Shown: positions 44,319 through 53,604 of the stretch, in pieces
How positions within the stretch are numbered: the stretch's first letter is position 1
Layout: each line of letters starts with the position of its first letter
NCBI RefSeq assembly: GCF_039822625.1
Contig: NZ_JBDLLG010000024.1
Location: 26,311 to 90,310, forward strand
Length of the DNA stretch: 64,000 nt
Reading direction: 5' to 3'
From: Marinimicrobium locisalis
GTDB lineage: Bacteria; Pseudomonadota; Gammaproteobacteria; Pseudomonadales; Cellvibrionaceae
Position numbers and translations under genes: made by a program
Notes under the pieces: model-generated
Database searches by the model: none
What the model saw: only the letters and a program-made list of their open reading frames with translations
What the model was told of the DNA's origin: nothing

Positions 44319-45071
44319 TTACAAGGGCGGTTGCAGTTCGATGCGCGGCGGCGATCCGATCTTGATATCCCCCCGCAGCACCTGCCCCGAAGCACCTTCG
44401 CGCATTTGTTGATAGATCCAGCGCCCTTCGGCGTCGGTCCGGCTGATGATCAGCACAAACTCTCCCGATTCGCGGACTCGCCGGGCCAGAGCGTGCAGCT
44501 TTTCCACCAAAGGGTCGGCCCGTTGGCGCAGCAGTTCCGGGTTGACCGAAATAGTCTTGCCCTCTTCGCTCAATGCTTCGGCATTCGCCATTCGCTCACG
44601 CTGAGCCCGCAGATTTTGCCGCATTTCCTTTACCAGAGGGTTGCCCGGGTCCACGGTATCCGCCAGTTCGAGATACCCCCGCGCCTGCGTCAGAGCACTG
44701 CGGGCAGCGGCGGAACGGGCCAGATCCAAATAGCGCAACGCAATGGCCTGCAAGCCGGAGCGCGCCCGGGTATTGTCGGGATCGTACAGTAAAACGGCCC
44801 GATAGCGGTCATGGGCATTATCGCCGAGGGGAGAGAGCAGCCGATCATGGGCCAGGGCGTTGTCGGCCTGGTTAAGCCACCGCTCGATTTTCTCGGCCCG
44901 GGTCTGGGCCGGTTTGGGCTTCGGAGCAGGGGCCTCGGCGGTCGCGGACGGTGATTCCTCGGGGGAGGTGGTGGCAGGCTCGGTCGCACACCCACTTACC
45001 AAGAGGCCGGTCACCAGCCCGCCCGCCACACGCCAGCCCGTTGGCCAGCACTTTGTAAGGTATCGCTTCAT
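44319..45071 (-). CDS. Lipoprotein with TPR-like region, function unknown
   Basis: A 250-residue protein with a lipobox (GLLVSGC near residue 28) and an Ala/Pro/Lys linker. The middle part (about 60-150) has TPR-like helix pairs, such as RYRAVLLYDPDNTRARSGLQ followed by LRYLDLA. The last 90 residues contain ELLRQRADPLVEKLHALARR and EFVLIISRTDAEGRWIYQQM, which recall an OmpA-type C-terminal region but without its full motif. I cannot name the family. It is the first of a minus-strand group with PCu(A)C and diverges from dsbD. Confidence 0.75.
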   Translation of the reverse strand: MKRYLTKCWPTGWRVAGGLVTGLLVSGCATEPATTSPEESPSATAEAPAPKPKPAQTRAEKIERWLNQADNALAHDRLLSPLGDNAHDRYRAVLLYDPDNTRARSGLQAIALRYLDLARSAAARSALTQARGYLELADTVDPGNPLVKEMRQNLRAQRERMANAEALSEEGKTISVNPELLRQRADPLVEKLHALARRVRESGEFVLIISRTDAEGRWIYQQMREGASGQVLRGDIKIGSPPRIELQPPL

Positions 45072-45329
45072 AGTTCCGTCAGTGGCTCCACTGTTCCAGT
45101 CCAGACCCTTCGTTTTAACCTGTGACTCCCCGTGAGATGGCCAATGGGAGAGCCAGTTAGCAGTTTTTGGCGCCCCATCACGTTACACTGCCGGCCAAGG
45201 CCCTGTAGCCGAACTTTGTAAACGCCTCGGGGTCGGAGCGAAGCACACGGCTTACGCGGAATTCATGATACTCTTTTAGTCATGATATTTGGCAACGACA
45301 ATGTCACCCAACCCGGACTGAATCGGCAC

Positions 45330-47129
45330 ATGCGCTCTCAACACTTATTAACACCTTTTCGCCTAATCCTTCTGTTGGCACTGCTGGTCGCCGGCGGCCC
45401 CCTGTGCGCTCAGGACCTGCTCGGGGGCCAAAGTAACAACAGCGGCCAGAGCCTACTGGGCGGGGGCGATGAATTTCTTCCCGTGGAAGAGGCGTTTCAG
45501 CTCGAAAGCCGTTACTACGACGGCGAACTGGTCCTGCGCTGGGAAGCCGCTCCCGATTACTACCTCTATAAGGAACGCTTTGGGTTTAGCGCCAATCCAC
45601 AGCCGGAGGGGTTCACGCCGGTATTCAGCAACAACACCGTCGAGAAGTACGACGAGTACTTTGAAAAGAATATGGACGTTTATTACGGCCACGCCACGGT
45701 GCGGGCCACTATTGCCGAGGGTGCGGAACCCTTCACCCTCGCGGTGGAATCCCAAGGCTGTGCCGATGCGGGGCTGTGCTACCCGCCCCAAACGGACTAT
45801 TTGCGCGTTGACCCCTCGAAGGGGACAGTTTCCGTGGCCGCCGCCCCTCCTTCTTCCGCTGCCCCCCCCGGGGGCCCGGGGAGCGGCGTTAGCTCCGCTG
45901 CAGAGTCCCAAGCCCCCGGCTGGCTTCCCTATGCGTTGGGGCTGGCGCTACTCGGCGGCATTATCCTGAACCTGATGCCCTGCGTCTTCCCGGTGCTTTC
46001 GATCAAAGTCATGAGCCTGGCTCAGGCGGACCGCACCCGCATGGGCCTACACGGCTGGGCCTATACCGCGGGCATTGTGGCCTGTTTTTTGGTATTCGGT
46101 CTGGCCCTTTTGCTTGCCCGAGCCGGGGGCGAGGCCATTGGCTGGGGTTTTCAGCTCCAGTCGCCGCTGCTGATTGCCGCCTTGGCTTACCTGTTCTTTG
46201 TAATGGGGCTGAGCCTATCGGGGCTGGTCACCATCGGGACCCGTTGGATGGGCGTGGGCCAAAACCTGACCCAAAAGGGCGGGCTTAGCAGCTCCTTCTT
46301 TACCGGCGTATTGGCCGCCGTGGTGGCCAGCCCCTGTACCGCACCCTTTATGGGGGCGGCCCTCGGCTTTGCTCTGACTCAGCCCGCCCTGGTCAGTTTG
46401 AGCATTTTTGTGGCGCTGGGGCTGGGAATGGCTTTGCCGCTGCTGGCGCTGTGCTATATCCCCGCTCTGCTTCGCTACCTGCCCAGGCCCGGCCCCTGGA
46501 TGGACACCCTGAAGCAGCTGCTAGCCTTTCCGCTGTACCTGACCTCAGTTTGGCTGCTCTGGGTCCTGGGGCGCCAGGCCGGCGCAAATGCGGTCGCGGC
46601 GGTCGGGGTCGGCGCGGTGGCCATCGCCTTTGCCGGCTGGCTACTGACCCGCCAGCCCCGCTCCTCCATCGCCCGCTGGAGCCGCTATAGTTTGGTGGCG
46701 TTGGCCTGGATCTCCGCCCTGCTACTGCCCTGGCAAACCCTGAACTCCGATGCGGAGGAAAGCCAATGGGAGCCCTACTCCCCCGACCGTCTCGCCGAAT
46801 TGCGCCGTGAAGGCGAACCGGTATTTGTTAACTTGACCGCCGACTGGTGCGTCACCTGCCTGACCAATGAGAAAGTGACCCTAAGCACCGATGAAGTTGA
46901 ATCGGCCTTTGACCGTTTGGGAGCCACGACCTTAAAAGGCGACTGGACCCGGAGGGACCCGACCATTACTGCCTTGCTGGAAGAGTATGGACGCAGCGGC
47001 GTCCCGCTTTACCTCTGGTTTCCCGCCAACCACAGCGGGCCCGGAATCGTTTTGCCACAAATTCTGCGCAAAAGTAACTTGCTGGCCATCCTGGACGCCC
47101 CGGAACCGTCAAAATTAAGCCAAAATTAA
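45330..47129 (+). CDS. dsbD: Thiol:disulfide interchange protein DsbD
   Basis: An inner-membrane electron carrier that moves reducing power from cytoplasmic thioredoxin to the periplasm for cytochrome c maturation and disulfide repair. Three modules are present: an N-terminal alpha domain with Cys144 and Cys150 (CADAGLC), eight membrane spans with Cys218 (MPCVF) and Cys336 (SPCTAP), and a C-terminal thioredoxin-like domain with CVTC at 507-510. All three redox pairs are intact. ATG 45330 gives a signal peptide directly (LLLALLVAGGPLCAQ); an in-frame ATG at 45282 would add 16 residues. The next genes aroQ-accB-accC-prmA follow as in other gammaproteobacteria. Confidence 0.95.
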   Translation: MRSQHLLTPFRLILLLALLVAGGPLCAQDLLGGQSNNSGQSLLGGGDEFLPVEEAFQLESRYYDGELVLRWEAAPDYYLYKERFGFSANPQPEGFTPVFSNNTVEKYDEYFEKNMDVYYGHATVRATIAEGAEPFTLAVESQGCADAGLCYPPQTDYLRVDPSKGTVSVAAAPPSSAAPPGGPGSGVSSAAESQAPGWLPYALGLALLGGIILNLMPCVFPVLSIKVMSLAQADRTRMGLHGWAYTAGIVACFLVFGLALLLARAGGEAIGWGFQLQSPLLIAALAYLFFVMGLSLSGLVTIGTRWMGVGQNLTQKGGLSSSFFTGVLAAVVASPCTAPFMGAALGFALTQPALVSLSIFVALGLGMALPLLALCYIPALLRYLPRPGPWMDTLKQLLAFPLYLTSVWLLWVLGRQAGANAVAAVGVGAVAIAFAGWLLTRQPRSSIARWSRYSLVALAWISALLLPWQTLNSDAEESQWEPYSPDRLAELRREGEPVFVNLTADWCVTCLTNEKVTLSTDEVESAFDRLGATTLKGDWTRRDPTITALLEEYGRSGVPLYLWFPANHSGPGIVLPQILRKSNLLAILDAPEPSKLSQN

Positions 47130-47401
47130 AGACGTTCGAGACATTTACGGGAAAGTTGGCCCATCCTCTGCTATCTTGTAGCAAAGTCACCGCGTTTGTC
47201 GCGCAAAATAGCGATCCGGCTCCATCTGTCACCTGAACGAACGCCTCTTTCATCCAAATATCAGGGCGAACGTCTGCCATCTTGCCGCTATATGAGGTCA
47301 ATTAGGCAAAAACTCGGCTAGACCGTGGACACTGTTGCTTTTTTGCGGCAAACTCGCCCCATAAAGTGATAACGCTCGCATTGCAGCCAAACGGGATTGA
47401 T

Positions 47402-47848
47402 ATGGCAACCATTCTGGTTTTACACGGCCCCAACCTAAACTTGCTCGGGGAGCGCGAACCCGGCATTTACGGTGCCCAGACTCTGGATGCCGTCAACCAG
47501 TCCCTTACCGAGCAGAGCCGAAGTGCCGGCCATCACCTGCTCACCCTGCAGAGCAACGCCGAATACGAGTTGATCGACCGAATCCATGATGCCCGCCACG
47601 AGGGCGTGGACTTCATTCTGATTAACCCGGCCGCGTTCACGCACACCAGCGTGGCATTGCGGGATGCCCTGCTCGGCGTAGCCATTCCCTTTATTGAGGT
47701 TCATTTGTCGAACGTGCACGCGCGCGAGCCCTTTCGGCAACACTCGTATTTTTCCGACGTCGCCCGCGGCGTTATCTGTGGCTTCGGCCCACAAAGTTAC
47801 GAGTTGGCTCTGGCCGCAGCCATTCGCCAACTCGAACAGACACAGTAA
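47402..47848 (+). CDS. aroQ: Type II 3-dehydroquinate dehydratase
   Basis: A 148-residue enzyme of the shikimate pathway that removes water from 3-dehydroquinate. The N-terminus ILVLHGPNLNLLGEREPGIYG with its catalytic Tyr23, then NPAAFTHTSVALRDAL, HLSNVHAREPFR and SYFSDVARGVICGFG are characteristic of the dodecameric type II form. The ATG at 47402 gives the normal N-terminus; an upstream in-frame ATG adds 12 residues not found in the family. A 272-base space before it should hold its promoter. accB follows after 55 bases. Confidence 0.97.
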   Translation: MATILVLHGPNLNLLGEREPGIYGAQTLDAVNQSLTEQSRSAGHHLLTLQSNAEYELIDRIHDARHEGVDFILINPAAFTHTSVALRDALLGVAIPFIEVHLSNVHAREPFRQHSYFSDVARGVICGFGPQSYELALAAAIRQLEQTQ

Positions 47849-47903
47849 CCGCTCCCACAGGGCTCGGTTCCACCATTCATCCGTTGCTTTAAGAGAGGCC
47901 CCA

Positions 47904-48368
47904 ATGGATATTCGCAAAATCAAAAAACTCATCGAATTGCTTGAAGAGTCGGATATCGGCGAGCTGGAAATCAAAGAGGGCGAAGAGTCCGTCCGCATCA
48001 GCCGCAACAACCCCCACGCCCACTACTATGCCAGCGCACCGGCCCATGCGCCCGCGGCACCCCCCGCGCCCGCTCCGGCTCCGGCCGCCAACGAAGGCGA
48101 CTCGGGCTCCAGCGCGCAGGACACCAGCCCCAGCGGCCACTCAGTGAAATCGCCCATGGTGGGCACTTTCTACCGTTCGCCCAGCCCCGGCTCGGCCGCC
48201 TTCGTGGAAATGGGTCAGCACGTTAAAGTAGGCGACGTCATCTGCATCGTGGAAGCGATGAAAATGATGAACCAAATCGAAGCGGATAAAGCCGGTGTGA
48301 TTGAAGCCATATTGGTGGAAGACGGCGAACCGGTCGAGTTCGATCAACCCCTGGTCACGATTGTATAG
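47904..48368 (+). CDS. accB: Biotin carboxyl carrier protein of acetyl-CoA carboxylase
   Basis: A 154-residue protein: an N-terminal helical part (MDIRKIKKLIELLEESDIGE), an Ala/Pro-rich swinging linker (about 45-78), and a C-terminal biotinyl domain with EAMKMMNQIEADKAG, where Lys120 receives biotin. It carries CO2 from biotin carboxylase to the transferase in the first step of fatty-acid synthesis. The ATG at 47904 is chosen to match the family N-terminus, with GAGAGG upstream. accC begins 23 bases later. Confidence 0.97.
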   Translation: MDIRKIKKLIELLEESDIGELEIKEGEESVRISRNNPHAHYYASAPAHAPAAPPAPAPAPAANEGDSGSSAQDTSPSGHSVKSPMVGTFYRSPSPGSAAFVEMGQHVKVGDVICIVEAMKMMNQIEADKAGVIEAILVEDGEPVEFDQPLVTIV

Positions 48369-48391
48369 ATCCAGCACCGAGGATTTGGTTT

Positions 48392-49735
48392 ATGTTTGAG
48401 AAAGTGTTAATCGCCAACCGCGGCGAGATTGCCCTGCGCATTTTGCGCGCCTGCAAGGAAATGGGCATTAAAACCGTCGCGGTTCACTCGGTTGTGGACC
48501 GGGACCTGAAACACGTGCGTCTGGCGGATGAGTCGGTCTGTATCGGCCCGAACCCCTCTCCCCAGAGCTACCTGAATATTCCCGCGATTATCAGCGCGAT
48601 GGAAGTGACTGATTCGGTGGCCGTGCATCCGGGTTACGGCTTTCTGGCCGAAAACGCCGACTTTGCCGAGCAGGTTCAAAAAAGCGGCTTCGTTTTTATT
48701 GGCCCCGACCCCGACACCATCCGCATGATGGGGGACAAGGTTGCCGCGATCTCCGCCATGAAAAAGGCCGGCGTCCCCACGGTACCGGGCTCAGACGGCC
48801 CCCTACCCGCGCAGGACCGTGAAAAATGCGTGGCTATGGGTAAGCAGGTCGGCTACCCGGTTATCATTAAGGCAGCCGCCGGCGGCGGTGGGCGCGGCAT
48901 GCGTGTGGTGCATACCGAAGCCTCACTGATGAACTCCATTCACATCACCCAAAACGAAGCCAAGTCCGCGTTTGGTGACGATACGGTGTATATGGAGAAG
49001 TTCCTGCAGAACCCGCGCCACGTGGAAATCCAAGTGCTTTCCGATGGTCAGGGCAATGCCATTCACCTGGGCGACCGGGACTGCTCGCTGCAGCGCCGTC
49101 ACCAGAAAGTTATCGAGGAAGCGCCAGCTCCGGGTATTCCGGATGATGTTCGCAAGGAAACCGCCCAGGCCTGCGTCAACGCCTGCATTAAAATGGGCTA
49201 CAAAGGCGCGGGCACCTTCGAATTCCTGTATGAAGACGGTAACTTCTACTTTATTGAGATGAACACCCGTATTCAGGTAGAGCACCCGGTCTCGGAAATG
49301 GTGACCGGTATCGACATCATTAAAGAACAGATTCGCGTCTGTTCCGGTCAAAAGCTCTCCATCAAGCAAGAAGATGTGATCATTCGCGGCCACGCTTTCG
49401 AGTGCCGTCTCAACGCCGAAGATCCGAAGACCTTTATGCCCTGCCCCGGCAAGGTCAAAGACTTCCACCCCCCCGGTGGTTTGGGCGTTCGGGTGGACTC
49501 CCACCTGTACAGTGGCTACTCGGTTCCGCCGAACTACGACTCGATGATTGCCAAGATCATTACCTACGGCGAAAACCGGGAAGAGGCACTGAACCGGATG
49601 CGCCACGCGCTGGATGAAACCATCATTGATGGTATCCGCACCAACATCTCCCTCCAGCAATGGCTTGTACGGGATGAGGAGTTCCGCAAAGGCGGGGTCA
49701 ACATCCATTACCTGGAGAAGAAGCTGAACAGCTGA
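48392..49735 (+). CDS. accC: Biotin carboxylase subunit of acetyl-CoA carboxylase
   Basis: A 447-residue ATP-grasp enzyme that carboxylates biotin on AccB with bicarbonate and ATP. MFEKVLIANRGEIALRILRA at the start, the glycine-rich KAAAGGGGRGMRVV loop, EAPAPGIPDDVR and EMNTRIQVEHPVSEMVTG with the catalytic Arg are all present. Length and order are normal. The sodium-bicarbonate permease elsewhere in the window could supply its substrate, an inference. prmA follows four bases after the stop. Confidence 0.98.
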   Translation: MFEKVLIANRGEIALRILRACKEMGIKTVAVHSVVDRDLKHVRLADESVCIGPNPSPQSYLNIPAIISAMEVTDSVAVHPGYGFLAENADFAEQVQKSGFVFIGPDPDTIRMMGDKVAAISAMKKAGVPTVPGSDGPLPAQDREKCVAMGKQVGYPVIIKAAAGGGGRGMRVVHTEASLMNSIHITQNEAKSAFGDDTVYMEKFLQNPRHVEIQVLSDGQGNAIHLGDRDCSLQRRHQKVIEEAPAPGIPDDVRKETAQACVNACIKMGYKGAGTFEFLYEDGNFYFIEMNTRIQVEHPVSEMVTGIDIIKEQIRVCSGQKLSIKQEDVIIRGHAFECRLNAEDPKTFMPCPGKVKDFHPPGGLGVRVDSHLYSGYSVPPNYDSMIAKIITYGENREEALNRMRHALDETIIDGIRTNISLQQWLVRDEEFRKGGVNIHYLEKKLNS

Positions 49736-49739
49736 CCCC

Positions 49740-50624
49740 ATGCCCTGGCTACAACTGAAACTGACCACGGACCGCGACAGCGCCGACCCGCTGGAAGATC
49801 TCCTTCTGGCGAGCGGCGCCGTGTCCGTCACCCTGGAAGATAATGCTGACCAACCCATCCTTGAGCCCGCCCTGGGAGAAACCCCTTTGTGGGATCAGGT
49901 GCGGCTGACGGGGCTGTACGACGCCGACATCGACACCACCACCGTTACCCAGCGTTTGGCCCAGGCCTGGGGTGCCGAGCTACCCGAGCATTACTGGGAA
50001 CAGCTGGAAGACAAGGACTGGGAACGGGAGTGGATGAGCCACTATCAGGCCATTCGCTGCGGCGAGCGCCTGTGGATTTGCCCCAGCTGGCAGGAGCCAC
50101 CGGAGCCGGACAAGGTCAACCTGATGCTGGACCCGGGGCTGGCGTTCGGGACCGGCACCCACCCCACCACCTTTCTGTGCCTGCAATGGCTGGATGAGCA
50201 GCCGGTCGAGGGGTTGGACCTGGTCGATTACGGTTGCGGCTCCGGTATTTTGGGCGTCGCCGCGCTGCTGTTGGGTGCCCGCCGAGTCACCGGTGTGGAT
50301 ATCGACCCTCAGGCGCTGCTGGCTACCCAGGCCAACGCCAGCCGCAACCACCTGGCGGACGATGCCATGCCGGTTTACCTGCCGGAGCGCTGCCCGGCGG
50401 TGACTGCGGATATCATGCTGGCCAACATCCTGGCGGGGCCGCTGGTGAAACTGGCGCCCACGCTCCAGGCGAAAACTCGCACTGGCGGTAAAATCTGCCT
50501 CTCTGGTATTCTTGCCAATCAGGCCGAAACGGTGATGGCCGCTTACCGCCCCTGGTTTGATTTCGACCCGGTGGCGGAGCGCGAAGAATGGGTGCGCCTG
50601 ACCGGCACCAAAGTTCGCGACTGA
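49740..50624 (+). CDS. prmA: Ribosomal protein L11 methyltransferase
   Basis: A 294-residue S-adenosylmethionine-dependent enzyme that trimethylates ribosomal protein L11. The N-terminal domain (MPWLQLKLTTDRDSADPLED) is followed by LDPGLAFGTGTHPTT, motif I in VDYGCGSGILGVAALLLGA and the NxxxG-type MLANILAGPL. Length is normal. It sits four bases after accC, a linkage common in gammaproteobacteria. Confidence 0.96.
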   Translation: MPWLQLKLTTDRDSADPLEDLLLASGAVSVTLEDNADQPILEPALGETPLWDQVRLTGLYDADIDTTTVTQRLAQAWGAELPEHYWEQLEDKDWEREWMSHYQAIRCGERLWICPSWQEPPEPDKVNLMLDPGLAFGTGTHPTTFLCLQWLDEQPVEGLDLVDYGCGSGILGVAALLLGARRVTGVDIDPQALLATQANASRNHLADDAMPVYLPERCPAVTADIMLANILAGPLVKLAPTLQAKTRTGGKICLSGILANQAETVMAAYRPWFDFDPVAEREEWVRLTGTKVRD

Positions 50625-50655
50625 GCCGTCCCCACGAGGAGATAACCCCGACATC

Positions 50656-52014
50656 ATGGCACCGACCAAAATGGTGACTCGCTGCCCGCAATGCGGGACG
50701 TCTTTTCGCATCACGCCCGCGCAATTGCAATCGGCGCGCGGCGCGGTGCGTTGCGGTGCCTGCCTGCATATTTTCAAGGCACGGGATCACTTGGTGGGGG
50801 CCGAAGCCCCGGCGAGCGAATCCGCCCTGGTCCGCAAGCCGAACCAACCCCCAAAAAAGGCGGCGAAACCGCCCTCCAAGCAAGCGCCAAAGCCGAGCCA
50901 CTCGACGAAGGCGCCCGCTAAAGCCGCCGCACCGACCAAGCGCTCCACCCGAACCGTTCCGCCCTCGGCCAGCACGGCAAAACCGAAAAACGCGCCCAAG
51001 CCCCCTCCTTCGTCGAAGGCCTCCCCTGGGAAGTCCACTTTGCGTTTTGACCAATCGTTGATTGACGAGGAGTCAAACCAACTGGAGGACGACGACTTCC
51101 TAATCAGCGATGACATGGGAGAGCCCCGCCCCAAAAAAACCGAGGACCCCTTCGGCGTCGGCGAGCAGGTAAAGAGCTCGCACTCGCTGTTCGATCGCAA
51201 CCCGAACAAGCCCGAGGAAGCGCACCGGGACGAGACGGACGAGTCCTGGGCCATGAACCTGCTGGAGGAGGAAGAACGCAGCGCCGATATCAACGTGACG
51301 CGCCGGGAAGAGGAACCGGACGCCTCCAGCTTCGAGCTGATGGACGAGCCCTCGGCCCCTCCCACGCGGGAGGAGGAAGAGGAAGCTCACATTCACTTCC
51401 ACCTGGAAGGGGCGGACGAGGAAGAGACCTACCAGATGGAGCCGCTCAGCGCCCGGGACCCGGAGCGCTCCGCCCTGCTGATGAACATCGACCCCGAGCC
51501 GGTCGAGATGGACTGGATGCACAAGCACCCCCACCAGAAAGCCCCCCGGCGCTGGCTCTGGCCCGCTCTGGCGGCATTTTCCCTGGTTTTGCTGGTGGTA
51601 CAGGTGGCGTGGCTGCAATTTGACCGGCTCAGCCGCCTTGAGCCCTACCGCTCGGTTTACAGCGCGGTTTGCCCCCTTCTGGGTTGCGAACTGCCCACCC
51701 TGGTCGATCGCAGCCAGATACGCGCGTACAACTTGGTGGTGCGCAACCACCCGGAACGCGACGGGGCTTTGATCGTGGACGCCATTCTGCTCAATACTGC
51801 CTCTTTTAATCAACCCTTCCCCGACCTGGTACTGGAGTTCAGCGCCCTGGGAGGGGAGACCGTTGCGGCCCGTCGGTTCTCCCCCGGAGAGTACCTTTCG
51901 GGGGAGCTGGCCGGGCGGGCCATCATGCCGGCCAACCAACCCGTACACTTGACGCTGGAGCTGGTGGATCCGGGTAAGAACGCCGTCAACTACCGGGCTT
52001 ACACTCCAGAATAA
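50656..52014 (+). CDS. Zinc-ribbon (MJ0042) and DUF3426 protein
   Basis: A 452-residue protein. The N-terminal MJ0042 zinc ribbon has two Cys pairs: RCPQCGTSF and RCGACLHIF (about residues 9-38). A Lys/Pro/Ala-rich then very acidic disordered region follows to about residue 290. One membrane span (WLWPALAAFSLVLLVVQVAW, about 299-318) leads to a periplasmic DUF3426 domain with conserved Cys (CPLLGCELP) ending near residue 450. The same gene type is regularly found between prmA and dusB-fis in gammaproteobacteria. Function is unknown. Confidence 0.88.
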   Translation: MAPTKMVTRCPQCGTSFRITPAQLQSARGAVRCGACLHIFKARDHLVGAEAPASESALVRKPNQPPKKAAKPPSKQAPKPSHSTKAPAKAAAPTKRSTRTVPPSASTAKPKNAPKPPPSSKASPGKSTLRFDQSLIDEESNQLEDDDFLISDDMGEPRPKKTEDPFGVGEQVKSSHSLFDRNPNKPEEAHRDETDESWAMNLLEEEERSADINVTRREEEPDASSFELMDEPSAPPTREEEEEAHIHFHLEGADEEETYQMEPLSARDPERSALLMNIDPEPVEMDWMHKHPHQKAPRRWLWPALAAFSLVLLVVQVAWLQFDRLSRLEPYRSVYSAVCPLLGCELPTLVDRSQIRAYNLVVRNHPERDGALIVDAILLNTASFNQPFPDLVLEFSALGGETVAARRFSPGEYLSGELAGRAIMPANQPVHLTLELVDPGKNAVNYRAYTPE

Positions 52015-52023
52015 TCCCTGAAA

Positions 52024-52049
52024 CAGAGCGACCGCTCAATGTCGCTCTG
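52024..52049 (+). terminator. Possible terminator hairpin after the DUF3426 gene
   Basis: CAGAGCGAC (52024-52032) pairs perfectly with GTCGCTCTG (52041-52049) ten bases after the stop codon. No T-run follows directly, so it may be a weak or Rho-assisted terminator between the prmA transcript and the dusB-fis unit. Confidence 0.45.
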
Positions 52050-52205
52050 CATAACCTGCGGTTAAAAAAACACCAATTTTGCCGATTTGCTCGTTTCCAA
52101 TCCGAAGCCAAACGGGTATCATAGCGGACCTTTTCCGGGGCTGCTCCGGGGCCCTCGGCCCGGGTCAAATATCAGTCATTCAGAACCTCGATAAAGGGCG
52201 TTCGC

Positions 52206-53195
52206 GTGTTTCAGATAGGTCCCCATCAGATCGACAGTCAGGTGATTCTCGCCCCCATGGCGGGTGTGACGGACCGCCCGTTTCGGCAACTTTGCCGGAA
52301 ACTGGGGGCCGGCCTGGTGGTCTCTGAAATGGTGACCTCGGATGCGAACCTCTGGCACAGTCGCAAAAGCCGCCTACGGCTCGACCACACCGGAGAAGCC
52401 GAGCCCATTTCGGTGCAAATCGCCGGGGGAGACCCCGAAATGATGGCCGAGGCGGCCCGGCTGAACGCGGACAATGGCGCCCAGATTATCGACATCAACA
52501 TGGGCTGCCCGGCAAAAAAGGTCTGCAAGAAAGCCGCCGGCTCCGCCTTGCTGAGGGATGAACCGCTAGTGGCGGACATTCTTGAGGCAGTGGTCGGCGC
52601 GGTGGATCTTCCGGTAACCTTGAAGATCCGCACCGGCTGGGACCGAGACAACCGCAACGCCGTGCGCGTTGCCCGTATGGCCGAAGACATTGGCATTAGC
52701 GCCCTGGCCGTTCACGGCCGCACGAGGGCCGACCGATACCACGGTGAGGCGGAGTACGACACCATTGCCGCCGTGGTGGATGCGGTGCGCCTACCCGTAT
52801 TCGCCAACGGCGATATCGACACCTCGCACAAGGCGCGGCAGGTGCTCGAGAAAACCGGCGCTCGGGCCGTTATGATCGGCCGCGCCGCCCAAGGGCGCCC
52901 CTGGATTTTTCGGGAAATGGACCACTTTCTCCGATATGGAGAACGGCTCCCCGAACCGTCTCTGGTTGAGGTCAGAGACATTCTCAGCAGTCACTTGCGT
53001 GAGCTTTACGGTTTTTACGGCGAATTTATGGGCCCTCGCATCGCTCGCAAACACCTGGGTTGGTATTTGCAGACGGTGCCCGGCAGCGAGCCTGTTCGCC
53101 AGGCATTCAACCGTATGGATAACGCTCAAGAACAACACGCCAGCGTTCTGCGGTATTTTGAACAGCTGATAGAAAGAGAGGATCAAGCGGCATGA
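52206..53195 (+). CDS. dusB: tRNA-dihydrouridine synthase B
   Basis: A 329-residue FMN enzyme that reduces uridine in the tRNA D-loop. Family features: ILAPMAGVTDRPFRQLCRKLGA at the start, the NMGCPAKKVCKKAAGSALL segment with the catalytic Cys, KIRTGWD, and VHGRTRADRYHG. The start is GTG 52206 because it gives the normal N-terminus and GGGCG lies just upstream. Its stop overlaps the fis start (ATGA), the well-known dusB-fis operon in which dusB translation helps fis expression. Confidence 0.96.
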   Translation: MFQIGPHQIDSQVILAPMAGVTDRPFRQLCRKLGAGLVVSEMVTSDANLWHSRKSRLRLDHTGEAEPISVQIAGGDPEMMAEAARLNADNGAQIIDINMGCPAKKVCKKAAGSALLRDEPLVADILEAVVGAVDLPVTLKIRTGWDRDNRNAVRVARMAEDIGISALAVHGRTRADRYHGEAEYDTIAAVVDAVRLPVFANGDIDTSHKARQVLEKTGARAVMIGRAAQGRPWIFREMDHFLRYGERLPEPSLVEVRDILSSHLRELYGFYGEFMGPRIARKHLGWYLQTVPGSEPVRQAFNRMDNAQEQHASVLRYFEQLIEREDQAA

Positions 53196-53491
53196 ACACA
53201 GCACAGAACTTTTTGGCCGAAGCCCCCACGGATGAGCCCGGCCAGCCCCAGAACCTGACCAACGGCCAGTCCCTTCGCGGCTGCGTCGAACAGGCCATGG
53301 AAAACTACTTTCAAAACCTCGACGGTCAGCCCGTCAGCGATGTATACGGCATGGTGATGGCGGAAGTGGAAGCGCCCATGCTCGAAATCGTGCTCAAATA
53401 TACCCGTCACAACCAGACCCGCGCCGCCCAGGTTCTGGGGCTGAACCGCGGCACGCTGCGCAAGAAGCTTAAGCAGTACGACTTGCTATAA
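53192..53491 (+). CDS. fis: DNA-binding protein Fis
   Basis: A 99-residue nucleoid protein and growth-phase regulator. The C-terminal helix-turn-helix RAAQVLGLNRGTLRKKLKQY is nearly the same as in E. coli Fis, and the central helices (EAPMLEIVLKYTRHNQT) are conserved. The N-terminal 20 residues differ, as usual outside the enterics. The ATG overlaps the dusB stop codon. An intrinsic terminator follows 20 bases after the gene. Confidence 0.97.
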   Translation: MNTAQNFLAEAPTDEPGQPQNLTNGQSLRGCVEQAMENYFQNLDGQPVSDVYGMVMAEVEAPMLEIVLKYTRHNQTRAAQVLGLNRGTLRKKLKQYDLL

Positions 53492-53510
53492 CCGAACAAT
53501 CCCGAATTAC

Positions 53511-53537
53511 GAGGGGGTGGTAAAACCACCCCCTTTG
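53511..53537 (+). terminator. Rho-independent terminator of dusB-fis
   Basis: GGGGGTGG (53513-53520) and CCACCCCC (53526-53533) form an eight-base stem around a short loop, followed by TTTGCATTT. Position and shape fit an intrinsic terminator at the end of the fis operon. Confidence 0.85.
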
Positions 53538-53604
53538 CATTTGTACCACCACCTATTTTGACCAAGTATTTTCTTTAACCGTCACTGGGGGACACTCACC
53601 AACC